Origin: Polysphondylium violaceum
Taxonomy: Eukaryota; Evosea; Eumycetozoa; Dictyosteliales; Dictyosteliaceae
Length of the DNA: 26,044 nt
Assembly (NCBI GenBank): GCA_000277445.1
Contig: AJWJ01000327.1
Location: 1 to 26,044, forward strand
Reading direction: 5' to 3'
Positions 9,876 through 21,204 of this stretch are shown here, one piece after another. A program made the position numbers and the translations under genes. Below the pieces are notes generated by a model. It was given only the letters and a program-made list of their open reading frames with translations, was not told the origin of the DNA and did not search any database. The first letter of the stretch is position 1, and the number at the start of each line of letters is the position of its first letter.

Positions 9876-10236
9876 ACCTCATCATTGTTTTACCGTGATT
9901 ATTATAATCACATGATAAACAAAGAAAGCTATCTATATCTGTATCTATCCCTACAAATGTAGATATCTACAAATTGAGTTATGTAAATTTGAAAAATCCG
10001 TTATGAAAATTTTAAAAATGAAAAGCAGGGGTGAAGATGAAATTTTTTTTTTTTTTTTTTTCAGAGTCTGAGATCATTTGAGTCTTTTTTCTTTTTTACA
10101 ATTAATATAAGGTGTCATATATTTATATATAGTATAGTATTTGAATAGATAGAATATCATACAGAGTAGTGCAGTAACCAACAGTACATACACTCGATAC
10201 GCTATTATAATATATACACTTATATAAAATCATACA
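9876..10236 (+). promoter_or_regulatory. Intergenic region upstream of Tpr with T19 run and palindrome
   Basis: No ORF is seen. A perfect 14-base palindrome TGTAGATATCTACA (9958-9971) overlaps a direct repeat of CTACAAAT (9951-9958 and 9967-9974). A run of 19 T lies at 10043-10061, about 175 bases ahead of the ATG at 10237. The last 100 bases are AT-rich with several TATATA stretches, so I cannot single out a TATA box. Confidence 0.5.
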
Positions 10237-13200
10237 ATGACAACTGTAGAAGGAGTCACTCCTCAAACAAACAGTTGGAATTGTAGTTTTATAACAAGGG
10301 ATGAATACAATCAATATGTTGCATCAAATCCAATAGCCATTGTTTTAAAAGCAGAGAGTAAAATCAAACAATTGAATCAATCACTTGAATCAATTCAAGC
10401 AAAATCTTCTGTAGAAATTACAAATTCACGTATGTGTAATGATAGATAGATAAATAGGAATTATAAGTAGTAGAAGTAGTGGATTGCTAATATTAATACT
10501 ATATGTGTGTATATAGAACAACTATTTCAACAATTAGAAAAAGATTTTATCGACAATAAGAAAGAACTTGAACAACTTTCACAACAGAATGGCAAGTTAA
10601 AGAATGAAATACAAGTGTGCACACAAAAGAATGATGTGTTGATGTTGGATATAGTCAAATACAAAGAGTTATCGATTGAAAAGGAATCAAAGTCCAACAC
10701 ATTTAGCAAACTATACGATGAACTTCAACAAGAGAAATCATCATTATACTCTATCATTGAGAGAAAAGAAAAGGATTTAAAAGAGGAAACAGAGGCAGTC
10801 ACCAAACTCACAGAGAGACTAAACGAATTCATTAGAGAAAAGGCAGATTTGAAAACTAAACTACTCGCTATTGAAAACGACAAAAACTCTCAAGACTATC
10901 AGATCTCTAGACTCCAACAAGAGATTAGTGAACTAAAGAAACAAAACCAATTCCTCGATGATAATTATAAGTCACAAACCAACAATTTCTTTAATGAATC
11001 AAAGGAACTCGTACGTATTTTACAGGATAGATAGATGTAGGATTGTGTACTAATATCAGCAACAACAACAACAACAAAAGAAATCATTTAATTTAGAATT
11101 AAAGTCAAAGAATGAGACAATGAATGAAGAGAATCAAAGATTACTTCAAGCAAATCTTACATTGAGGGATAAGCTCAAGGAAAGTCAGGCTCAATTGACA
11201 GCACTCAAGGAATCATGCACCAAGTTGACAGAAGAAAAGTTGAATATGACCAATCAGTTTGAAAATGAATTGGAGACTCAAAAGAGACTTGTTGGACTCT
11301 ACAAAGAGAATGCCGACGAGAGTTCGAGCAAGGTGGTTGCTTTGCAGAACCAAATCGATCAATTGAAAGAGTGCGACAGAAATCTGAGAAAGGAGCATGA
11401 AGAGGCCTACAAAAAGATGGAGGAGGCCTACGATGATCTCCAAGAAGACTACCAAAAGATCATTCAAGAATACGAGGATTACAAGGCCTCCAACGCCAAC
11501 GCAGCATCCGTGTCGTCTGTCAATGGCGATTTGTCGCAGATGGACATCCCCATTCTTAGCGACCAAGTCAAAGACAGAATCATCCACACCACCAACCTTG
11601 GCTCGCGTGATGATATCCGTCGCGAGTTGTTGGACATGGTGCAGCGATATGAGGACCTCACCAAGATCTCGTTGAACGAAAAGAAGGAGAAACGTTTTGT
11701 CCAAGACCATCTCAACTTTATTCTCAGAGAGGTGGAAAAGAAGGCCCCACTACTCCAAGAGAGAAACAAAGAGTACCAAAGATTGCTCAAGAGCCAAGAA
11801 AAGCTTCTCAACAGCTACCAAGAGCTCCAATCGCAAAAGGACACCATGTCACTGCGATCGACCACCCTTGTGGCCGAGAACAACAAGCTCAGACAAGAGA
11901 CTCAGGACCTCCAAAAACAAGTCAGATGTCTTCTCCAAGAGGCACTCGAGACCAAAAACAACCTCAACAGTACCGGTCTCTCCCGATCCACCATTAGCAA
12001 CAGCAACAACTTTAATGCATCCGTGTCGCGATACCAACAACAACAGCAACAACAACAAGGTCTCAACACTGAAGACGACCAAATCATACCAGACTCTCTC
12101 ATCACCTTTACAAACATTGAAGACTTGCAATTAAGAAACCAAGACTTACTCAGACAAACTAGAATTCTCTCTCAACAAATTCAATCACAATCTGAAAACA
12201 ACAAGAAACTAGAGATCGCATTGAATGAATTGGAGCACCTGAAAGCAAATAGACAGAGACAATCTGAAATGATTGATAGTTTAATGAAGCAAATGGATTA
12301 CATGAAGAACAACAACAATGCTATTAGAAATAGAAATAGTATTGGTGGAAATATTAATAACAACAACAACACTATTAGCACTTCAAGTCCATTAACATTG
12401 GATGATTTAAATAACTCTTTTAATAGTGGAAACAATCATAGTAGTAATAACAATAACAACTCAATCATGTATTCAAACAATAATAATAATCTCAATACTA
12501 GTGGTCCCAACAACTTTAATAACGATCAAGTATTGGAATCATTACAAAAAGAATATGAACAGTTGAAAGCAAATTACTCGCAATTGCAAAAGGACTATGA
12601 ACAAAACATTAAAGACAGAGTTGCCAACGATAAGGAGATGTTGGCCAAGATTGATACTCTCAAGGATCAATGCACAAAACTAAGGATCAGCGAATCACAA
12701 CTAGAGGGCGAGAAAACATTGCTCAAAGAGAGACTCGTGATCACTAGTGATAGTTTGAAATCGCAAACTGCAGAAGCCACCGACTATAGACAAAAGACTC
12801 AAGAGTATGTACAAATCATTGTCAAACATCAACAACAACTGGAGTTGTTAAACACCAGTATCTCCAGGGCGGAAGAGTTGCGTCAACAAGCCGAGCTCAG
12901 ACTCAGTCACATGAAGGGTGAAAATGAGTTACTCAAATCCAGCGAACAGCGTCTACTCGAGATGAACAAGTCACTTGGCTACGAGAAATTGAGTTTAGAG
13001 ACATTGTTGGACAAGGTCAATCAACTAAACTCGTCCAAAGAGTCGTCCGAGTTGGAGTTGAGACGAAGAATTGAAAATGAATTGACTAGTCAAGAAAAGA
13101 TTAGAATATCCTTAAAGAAGGAGCTCGAGAATGAGAAGCAACAACACAAGGAGACCAGTCAGACTCTTAATCACCAACTCAATGATCTCAGAGAAAGAAA

Positions 13201-16200
13201 CGAAAAGAAGGAAAAGGAAATGAATGATCTCAAAGAATCCCTCATCAAATTACGTGTGTCTGAACAAACTCTTCTTCAAAAGGTATCTTCCCTTGAGTCT
13301 CAACTAAACTCTATTGAATCTAGATACAATTCAATCATTGAGAAATCAAATAGCAGCAGTGTTGTTAATGTCCCAAGTAATGTTACAAATGATAGCAGTA
13401 GTAATAATAATCAACAACAATCACAACAACAAGATAGTTTAGGTTTAACTTTGGCTAAATCTGAAATTGAAAGTTTGAAAGAACTACTCTCTCAAGAGAA
13501 ACAGAGTATGTTGCATTACAAATCGATTGCAATTTCAAATGAAGCTGATCTTGGAAAGATCAAGGAAGAGATGACCGTGGTCAAGGTTCAATTGGAAGAA
13601 CAACTCAAAGACGCTCAATTGGAATTAAGCAAGGCTCAAGAAACTATCAATGAACAACAAGTCAAGTTGGAGAAACTCGAATCGTTCTCGTCTACCTATC
13701 AAAAAGACATCAACACCATCACTGCCGAAAAGGATAGCCTCGAAAAGGAAAAAGAACTCCTCCAAGAAAAGATCAAGCAACTCACCGTCGACCAAGAGGC
13801 TGCCATTCAAGAGAGCCGTGTTCAACATGAGCTCTGCAAAAAGGCCACTGAAAACTATGAAAGAGAACTCTTGTTGCACGCCGAAGACATCAAGATCTTG
13901 CCCACCCTCCGTTCCGAGTTACAAGAGGCCAAGAACCGTATCCTCTCGCTCACCACCCGTATGGAGAGCAGTGTCCACGAGTTTGAAAATGCCCGTTCCT
14001 CATGGAGCCAACAAGAAAACTTGTTTAAATCGCAAATCTCTGAGCTAGAGGAACGTCTCAAGGACCTCAAGCACCACAACTCTCTCTTGCAGGCCCAAAT
14101 TGAGAATATCCACAGCCAGTCGTCGCAAATTGACAGAATCACCTCGATGATGGTCGACAGCAACAACGCCAGCAGCACCGCCACAAGCGGCGCCGAAGAA
14201 GAGATAAACAATCTCAGACAACTCGTTCAGGTCCAATCTCGTGAGCAAAAGATCATCGAGGTCAAGAACGAGTCGTTACAACAGGAAAACATGCGTCTCA
14301 AACAAACTCTCCAACACAATCAAAAGATAATTGACTCGCTCAACCAAAAGCTCGTCGAGGAGCAAGAAAACATGAAGAACCTCACTGTCAGCACCAAGAA
14401 GCACCAAGAGGTCCTCCAACAACTCGACCAAATGAATCTCTTTAAAGAATCTAACATGATGCTCAAGAATGAGACCAAGAGACTCGCCCAACAAATCGAG
14501 GAGCTCGGCACCAAGCTCGCCCAGGCCCAAGATAAGATGACCCCGCTCGTGCAAGAAAACAGCAGACTCGTGGGTGAGAACCAAATCCTTCGAAACGAAA
14601 TCGAGGCTCAAAAGGTCGAGATTTCCAATTGGAGCACAAAGGTCCAAAAACTTCTCAACAAATACCAAAGCATCGATCCAGAGATCCACCAAAAACTCTT
14701 GGAGTCCAACGAGACACTCACACACGACCTCCAAACCGCCACCACTGCGCTCGATGATCTCAAACGACAGTATGACGAGGTCAAGAAACACGCCAAACAC
14801 TGGAAGGACGAGAGCAAAAAGGGTGCAGACATAAAGAAGGAAAAGGCCGAGCTTGAGCTTACCAAGAACGCCCTCGAGGCCCAACTCACCGCCCTCAAGG
14901 ACCAAAATACACAAATCAAGACACAATTGGACAAGGCCCAAGAGACCATCACTGCCAATCAAACCACCTTGGAAACCTATGAAAAGATGAATAGAGAGAA
15001 CCAAAGAAAGCTCCTACTTGTCAACAAGCAACAAAAGAACACTGCCACCTCTGCTGAAGAGATCAATACACTAAAGACAGAGATCACAACCCTCAAGACA
15101 GAGATTGAAACATTGAAAAAGACCATTGAAGACAAGGATAAAGAAAACTTTATGTTAAAGACCAAGTTGCGTGTATTTGAAAGCATGAAGAAGCCCGCAC
15201 CTGCCATTCCCGCCACTCCCGCCACCCCTGTCGCCCCTGTCGCCTTCACTCCCTCTACTCCTCCAGCTGCAACACCTGTCGCCACCGTTGCCCCAGGCAC
15301 CCCTATCCCACCACAAATCACTGAGCCAGGTCTCAAGAAAAGAGTATTGAGAAAACCTGCTCCATCTTCTTTACAAAGTTTATTAGATCCATCTAAAACA
15401 ACCATTACTACTGCTCCACCCGCTACCACGACAGTTATTCCTACCGCTCCAGCAGTACCAACAACTACCACCACCACACCAACAGTTTCAACTCCAACCC
15501 AAATTACATCACCAACCGTATTATCAACTACCCCAAGTCCATCTATTTTCTCTTCACCATTTAAACCAGCCGCAACAGCAGCAGTACCAGCTTTATCTGC
15601 AACTTCACAAGTTTTCTCTCCTCAAACTATTTCTACCTCTGCACCACAACCTGTAATCACTACACAACCAACAACAACATCCACTAAAGTAACACCAATC
15701 AATACTATTCCTACCTCACCACCTCCAGAAGAAGAGCAACAACAACCAAGTACAACATCAACCACTGCATCTACCATTGAAACAGCACCAGCACCAGCAG
15801 CAGTCTCTTCTATTGAAGAGTTAGATGAAGAGTTTGGAAATGCCGATGAAGAATCTATCGATAGCATGGAGTCATCTCAACATGCTACAAAGAAACAAAA
15901 GATTGATAACGATTCCTCTGTTGTAACGCTATCTGATGATGAAGTTGATATCGAAGATACCAATTCCAATACTGATAACGGTAACAACATTGCCAACACT
16001 GGTGAAGAAGATACCAATGGTGAAAACAACGAAGAAGGTGAAATTGATGATGGAGCAATGAATACAACTGCTGATGAGAATCAAAATTCACCAAATACTG
16101 TATTAAATAACAATGAACAATCAAATACCACTACACCATCAACAACAACCACCACCACCACTACATCAACTCCAACCGACACACCAACTCAACCAAAAAG

Positions 16201-16408
16201 AAGACTTAAATTAAAATCTACAGTAGACACACAACCTCCCGATTTTGTTGTCATGCCAGCTGTTTCTATGGCAAAATCCCTTGCATCTAGAATGAAACCT
16301 GCATCTGCCTCTACACCCACTACCATTGATAGTACTCCAACTACTCCTCAACAAGAAGAATCAAGTGATGCTTCTACCACTACTAAAACTGAATCCGAAA
16401 ATAAATAA
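10237..16408 (+). CDS. tpr: Nucleoprotein Tpr/Mlp homologue, nuclear-pore basket coiled-coil protein
   Basis: Exons 10237-10429, 10517-11010 and 11060-16408 join in frame to 2011 residues, the size range of Tpr/Mlp proteins. The third exon's acceptor at 11058-11059 follows TACTAAT and keeps phase 0. Residues about 35-1600 are almost all heptad coiled coil rich in E/K/Q/L. Family landmarks are KEYQRLLKSQEKLLNSYQEL near 465, followed by QVRCLL, and YERELLLHAEDIKILPTLR near 1160, the conserved TPR/MLP1-MLP2 segment. The coil is broken by Gln or Asn tracts near 545, 650-715 and 995-1020. From about 1607 it becomes Pro/Thr-rich. It then has an acidic tail (about 1815-1900) with a basic TKKQKID near 1840 and PKRRLKLK near 1942, possible NLSs. 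Tpr scaffolds the nuclear basket and acts in mRNA export control and mitotic checkpoint; that is family knowledge. The stop codon overlaps AATAAA. Confidence 0.9.
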
Positions 16409-16486
16409 ATAATGCATACTATATATTTTACAATATCTTTCTCTGACTTAAATCGATGGTGTAAAATATCACTCAACTAGGAAACA

Positions 16487-16494
16487 TATATAAA
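16487..16494 (+). promoter_or_regulatory. TATA box candidate (TATATAAA)
   Basis: TATATAAA followed by GGGAG lies 61-68 bases before the ATG at 16555 and about 80 bases after the Tpr stop codon. It is a clean TATA in an otherwise unremarkable stretch and suggests that transcription into the small ORF is or was real. Confidence 0.45.
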
Positions 16495-16554
16495 GGGAGA
16501 TAATCTCTTCTGAGAAATTTGTCTACTTTTAACATCAATCTTGCCTATCTTACA

Positions 16555-16855
16555 ATGAACCTCAATCTTGCAGTGGATGGACTAGAAAAAAAAAACTTGA
16601 CAGCTCTCAAGTACCCCAACAAAAGTATTGAGGCACAGGTGGTCTACGACTTTGGCCTCTACTCTCACTTTACCACCAATATTTACGCCAAACTCCGTTT
16701 TTATCTCTCCGAGATGACCATTGAGTTGCTCATCATATAAGGCATCGATCAGCTCAAGGCCATCAAAGAAGAATTACTAGTAGAAAAGGCTACACAGCCA
16801 ATACCTACCTGAACCAGACCAATACTTTTATATAGCCTGTTTGAAAAAAAAAAAG
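16555..16855 (+). pseudogene. Small unrecognised ORF, possibly the broken remnant of a longer gene
   Basis: An ATG at 16555 opens 61 codons ending with TAA at 16738-16740. Reading continues in the same frame with protein-like composition (GIDQLKAIKEELLVEKATQ), meets TGA at about 16813, and again gives coherent sequence (RPILLYSLFEKKKEN). C-ending codons in the first part (TTC-rich, CTC, GCC) look like real coding DNA of this genome rather than random AT-rich spacer. I recognise no family: the segment YDFGLYSHFTTNIYAKLRFY gave me no match from memory. No intron with good splice sites would remove the stops. It may be a short genuine gene (61 residues) with a clean TATA box, or a relic of a larger host gene with two in-frame stops. 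Confidence 0.4.
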
Positions 16856-17540
16856 AAAATGAAAAAGGCAGCCACCGCCACCGATGTTGAAAAGACTCTA
16901 GAATCCATAGATGAACCTCATAAAAGAGAGGAACAGTCTAGTGCAATCTATCAAGAAAAATCCATTCTATATCTGTATCTCAATATATCTCATAGCTCTA
17001 TTTAATTGCTTAGTTTTTTGGGAAATTCATTATGTGCCCCATCTTTAGAAAAAGAAGAATAATTATTCGGCATTTGTGTAGAGTATAAAAGCATTGAAGT
17101 TGTCCTCTTTATTTGCCAAGAGGGGTTACATGATTATTTGTCGACCAAACCCTTTAGAATTCTTCACAAATTTGTTCCCTGTTTTTAAAGAAAAAAAACA
17201 ATCTATAAATTATTTTTATTTTTTTTAATTTTTTTTTTTCTTCAAATAAATAAATTTCTTTTTTCGATTGAAAAACACAGATTTCTTGGTGAAGATTATT
17301 TTATAATATTGTGTGCAAATAAATAATACTAGTAGTAGTAACATAAATATTACTACTGTTCCCACACCCACAGCTTTAAAAACAATTAATTTTTTTTTTT
17401 TAATTTAATTTTATTTTCATCATTGATACTGTGTTGTGTTCATTATTTTCATTCCCAAATATAAATACAATATATTTATATAGAAATATTACTATACATA
17501 TACATACTATTATTATAAATAATAGTAATAAATAAAAAAC
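16856..17540 (+). promoter_or_regulatory. Intergenic region and promoter of the CTL-like gene
   Basis: About 685 bp. A 48-codon ORF at 16859-17005 looks coding only in its first half and is not called. Long T-rich stretches lie at about 17213-17240 and 17390-17410, and the 120 bases before the ATG at 17541 are extremely AT-rich (ATATTTATATAG and similar). These are features of dictyostelid promoters. I see no tRNA or clear ncRNA. Confidence 0.45.
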
Positions 17541-19277
17541 ATGGGTATAGAAGATCAATCCCAACATCAATTACAACAAGAGGATAGAGTATCTTCACCA
17601 ATTACAAATCCTCATCCACAAAACTCATTTCAAAGTCCAACACTTCATCCTTATCCAGTAGGTCAACAACCTGTTCCACAACAACACTTGCCCTATGGAT
17701 ATCAACAACCACCACCACAACAACAACAACAACAACCATATCAACAACCATACCAACAACCTTCATACTATTCACCAAACAATGGACAACATTCACCAAA
17801 CTATTATCAACAACAACCAAATCCACAAACATATCAAGGTACTGGTGAATTACCTTATTCACAACCAAACTATTATAATCAACCAGCTCAACATCAACAA
17901 ATGCCCCAACCACCTCAACAAGAAGCTAGTCAATATCTTTTAAATAACAACAATGGTGGTGGCAATGATAATATCCAAGGATCATGGAATATTCAAGCAG
18001 AGAAATTCCCACAAGCATCACCCTATCAAGATAAATGGTTTTCTTTATTTTTCGGTTTACATATTATTGGATTTTTAATTATTTTAATTAGCTCTTATGC
18101 CAAACCAGTTCTCTATTACGTTGATGGCAATTACAACGACTATGTAAACTATAACTTTTTAGGCAACTATTACTTGACCATTGGTGTTGGTTTTGTATTG
18201 GCCATCATCTTTGTCTATGTATGGTCTGTTATCGCTACCAGACATCCAGTTCAATTGATTACCGTCACCTTTATCTCTTATCTCGCCGTCACTGGTGTGT
18301 TGGCAATCATCTTTTTCATCTTTATCAGCTGGGTCATGGGTTTGCTTATGTTGATCTGTACATTCTTTGGTGTATTCTTTTTCATAGCCTGTAGAAAGCG
18401 TATTCAATTCACTGCCGCTCTTCTCAAGTCTGCCATGGATCTCATTTCAGACTACCCAACCTCTTTTAGAATGGGTGTTGCCTCTATGTTTTTCAATTTC
18501 CTTTGGGTCACTTTGTGGGGCGCTGCATTCACCAGAATATTCCTCGTCTATGAAGGTGGCACACTCGGTTTCCTCGTTTTCTATTTGGTATTTTCCTTGT
18601 ATTGGGTATTAAACATCATTAAAAACATTGTACACACCACCATCAGCGGTTTGTTTGCCAGTTGGTACTTTATGAGCGGATCTGTTGGAATGCCTCGTAA
18701 TCCAACTTTGGGCGCATTCAAAAGATCTGTCACCACCTCTTTTGGCTCTATTGCATTTGGTTCGCTCTTGATTGCAATTATCTCGACCCTCCGTTACTTT
18801 GCCAGTATGATGCAAAACAATAGAAACGTTATCGTTCAAATCATCGGTATCATCCTTAACTTTATCTTGGGCATCATGGAAAGTATTCTCGGTTTCTTTA
18901 ATATCTATGCATTCACTCAAGTTGCCATCTATGGCAAGAATTATTGCACTGCTGCCAAAGACACATTTGGCATGTTTAAGAGCAGATTGGGTGACACTGT
19001 CATCAATGACAACTTTGTCAGTGTTTTAATCTCATTCTCTGCTTTCTTGGGCGGTCTTTTGGGTGGTATTTTTGGTGTCATTGTCTGTTATGACCGTGTA
19101 TTTGGTGCCTTTATTGGTTTCTTTATTTGTTTCTCTTTTGTTTTGATTGCTCTTGAAGTCGTTTACTCTGGTGTTGTTACTATTTTTGTTTGTTACGTCA
19201 TGGAACCACATATTTTACAACAAACTAAACCAGAAATTTACAATATCTATCAAGATGCCTATCATTTAAGATCATAG
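17541..19277 (+). CDS. Choline-transporter-like (CTL/PNS1 family) multi-pass membrane protein
   Basis: This single-exon ORF of 578 residues starts with about 155 hydrophilic residues rich in Gln, Pro and Tyr (YQQP-type repeats). The rest is a polytopic membrane region with about ten hydrophobic segments, the first at about 167-190 (FSLFFGLHIIGFLIILISSY). The CTL-family signature is clear: ASWYF near 373, then GMPRNPTLGAFKRSVTTSFGS and GSIAFGSLLIAII near 400. The end, CYVMEP..KPEIYNIYQDAY, is the typical C-terminus. Yeast Pns1 and animal CTL proteins share this domain (PF04515). Some animal members carry choline or ethanolamine, while Pns1's substrate is unsettled, so transport of choline is possible but unproven here. 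The Gln/Pro-rich cytosolic leader, also seen in yeast Pns1-like proteins, may bind partners. Third-position C/G is concentrated in the middle of the gene. Unlike its neighbours the poly(A) signal (about 19341) lies some 60 bases after the stop. Confidence 0.9.
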   Translation: MGIEDQSQHQLQQEDRVSSPITNPHPQNSFQSPTLHPYPVGQQPVPQQHLPYGYQQPPPQQQQQQPYQQPYQQPSYYSPNNGQHSPNYYQQQPNPQTYQGTGELPYSQPNYYNQPAQHQQMPQPPQQEASQYLLNNNNGGGNDNIQGSWNIQAEKFPQASPYQDKWFSLFFGLHIIGFLIILISSYAKPVLYYVDGNYNDYVNYNFLGNYYLTIGVGFVLAIIFVYVWSVIATRHPVQLITVTFISYLAVTGVLAIIFFIFISWVMGLLMLICTFFGVFFFIACRKRIQFTAALLKSAMDLISDYPTSFRMGVASMFFNFLWVTLWGAAFTRIFLVYEGGTLGFLVFYLVFSLYWVLNIIKNIVHTTISGLFASWYFMSGSVGMPRNPTLGAFKRSVTTSFGSIAFGSLLIAIISTLRYFASMMQNNRNVIVQIIGIILNFILGIMESILGFFNIYAFTQVAIYGKNYCTAAKDTFGMFKSRLGDTVINDNFVSVLISFSAFLGGLLGGIFGVIVCYDRVFGAFIGFFICFSFVLIALEVVYSGVVTIFVCYVMEPHILQQTKPEIYNIYQDAYHLRS

Positions 19278-19666
19278 ATATGTAGTGTAATTGATAATCC
19301 TCAATTTTAAATTTTAGTTTTATTTACTCTTTTTTTTTCAAATAAAAAACATATCAAAAAACATATAAAAAAACAACAATACACATGTGTAATCTTTTGT
19401 ATAATAATTATTAGTAGTATTATTATAATCCTTTGAGTTTAAGAACATCTTTGTTTCATAGGAACTAATTTTTCCTCGAATTTATTTCCACACAAAAGTA
19501 TTTAAGCACATGAAATAAATTAATTTTTTTTAAAAAAATATCATAAAATAATATCTACCTGTTGGCAAATATCATAAAGGGATACGGGATATGGTATAGT
19601 ATTCTTTTTGTAAGAGTATTTCTTTTTTACATTTATTAATCTATGATTAATAACAAAACAATTTAG
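19278..19666 (+). promoter_or_regulatory. Intergenic region upstream of the importin-alpha-like gene; no IBB exon visible
   Basis: The first part is the 3' end of the CTL gene with AATAAA at about 19341. The rest is AT-rich with short A and T runs. I read all three plus frames looking for an Arg/Lys-rich importin-beta-binding exon and found none. An ATG at 19643 is in frame with the downstream exon but is separated from it by one TAG (19664-19666). An ATG at 19591 is followed directly by GTATAG, a possible weak donor. Confidence 0.5.
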
Positions 19667-21120
19667 AATTCTACAATTGAAAAAATAAACTCTAATGAAT
19701 TGGAGGTAATTCAAACAGGACTAAATGATTTACATAGACTAGTATCTGTACAAATAGATCCACCAATTAAACAAGTATTGGATTTAAATATAATACCAAA
19801 GATTATTTCATTTTTAAAGCATGATAATGATCAAATTAAAGTAAGTACATTATTACATTTTATTTTGTTTTGTATACTAATTAGAAAATAAAGTATAATG
19901 CAATTTTAGTATTAAATAGTTTATCAAGGGCTAAAAATTCAAAAGTTATTAGTACCTTTTTAAAATCAGATATCTTGGGACCAATTGAAGAGTTGTTGAG
20001 TAATAACTACAATAATCAAAAAGATTTAAAAGAACAATTGGTTGAAATAATTACAAATATAGTGAAAAAGGATCGTGACTCTAGATATCAAGTATTGCAT
20101 TTTAATAATATTGTTTCGATTATTGCGGCCAATATAAAAAATGGCCAGGTTAAATCACACTCTGTCTCTACAAAATGTATAGCCGCTCTCTCTTGTACCA
20201 AACCACCACCCGATCATTTCTACACAGCTCAATTTCTATCCTATTTAGCAAAGTATCTCGAACTTTATAATAACAATACAGCTGATTTTGCTGCTGAAAA
20301 TAATCAAAAGCAACAAGATGAATGTTTAGCGGACACACTGAAATCGCTTTCATTTATCTCTGACAATGAACACAACTCTGATCCAATTGTAGACATTGTA
20401 AATGCTCATAGATGTGTTTTGAATCTTGTAAAACTACTACACCACAGCTCTGATAACATCGTCAAGGTAGCTCTTAGAATTCTTGGTAATCTTATCACTG
20501 GCGATGAGGAATGCACCCAAAAGGTGATGGATAGTCCCCATTTTCTAGAGTCGTTGAAAAACCTGCTATCTCATCCAACCAAAGCAACGAGAAAGGAGGT
20601 TATTTGGATACTGTCCAACACTCTTGCTGATAGTCCACATCAAATACAAATGGTCATTGACGCTGGATTCGTCCCCTTGATTATTGACATGGTTTACACT
20701 GAGGGTGGCTCCATAATAAAAGAATGCAATTGGGTGTTACTCAATATTGTGACCCAGGGCAATCAACAACAAATACAATATAGTCTAGATCAAGGTTTCC
20801 TAAAGGCTCTTTGCGCTATCATAACCAAACTCATGCATTTTGTAGGCAATTTTGAAAACCATGAAGAAGTAGAAGAAGAAGAGGATGAAGAAGGTCTCCC
20901 CTCAAACATGATATTTCCAATGGCATTTGATGCTTTTGAATTACTGATAAAACAAAGTAGCAACAATCCACAAGAACCATCTGTTATCAACAACATATAT
21001 CTAGATGAAACCTTGAGACTAGAGTATCAAACATTGCTTACCAATTTCTCAAATTCTGACAACTATGGTTTAGAGACAAGAACAAGAGCAACTCAATTAT
21101 TATCAAGTTATTTTAATTAA
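19667..21120 (+). CDS. Importin-alpha-like armadillo-repeat protein, N-terminus unresolved, no IBB domain seen
   Basis: Exons are about 19667-19840 and 19894-21120; the 5' end is uncertain. The acceptor at 19893 gives an ungapped fit to importin-alpha ARM2 (DNDQIKYNAILVLNSLS against DNPQLQFEAAWALTNIA). An acceptor at 19884 would add three residues. The 466 visible residues run from ARM1 (LHRLVSVQIDPPIKQVLDLNIIPKIISFL) to the C-terminal acidic loop (EEVEEEEDEE). ARM6-8 are well kept: ALRILGNLITGDEECTQ, KEVIWILSN and KECNWVLLN, with the W-x3-N pairs of the minor NLS groove. In ARM2-5 the groove tryptophans are replaced (YNAILVL, EQLVEIITN, STKCIAALS). The IBB domain, normally the first 60 residues or so, is not found. 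Importin-alpha carries NLS cargo with importin-beta, and a copy without IBB could not do this in the usual way. It may be a divergent paralogue such as an alpha-B type, or its first exon may be missed. Confidence 0.8.
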
Positions 21121-21204
21121 ATAAATACAGAGAATATTCATATATGTTTCTCTTATTTTAATGTTTATAAAAACAACCGTGTTTAAATCATAACAATTTA
21201 TTAT

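Noticed and set aside
14276-15004. Long minus-strand ORF of 242 residues inside the Tpr gene
   Set aside because: It is rich in Leu, Val and Phe because it is antisense to a coiled coil with CTC/GAG/AAG codons; the plus strand has clear Tpr motifs.
16859-17005. 48-codon ORF beginning MKKAATATDVEKTLESIDE
   Set aside because: The second half turns into AT-rich spacer-like sequence, and there is no homology I recognise; it is mentioned only under the relic next to it.
17100-17180. GGGGTT...AACCC inverted words near 17123-17152 as a structured RNA
   Set aside because: The pairing arms are too short and no extended stem could be built by eye.
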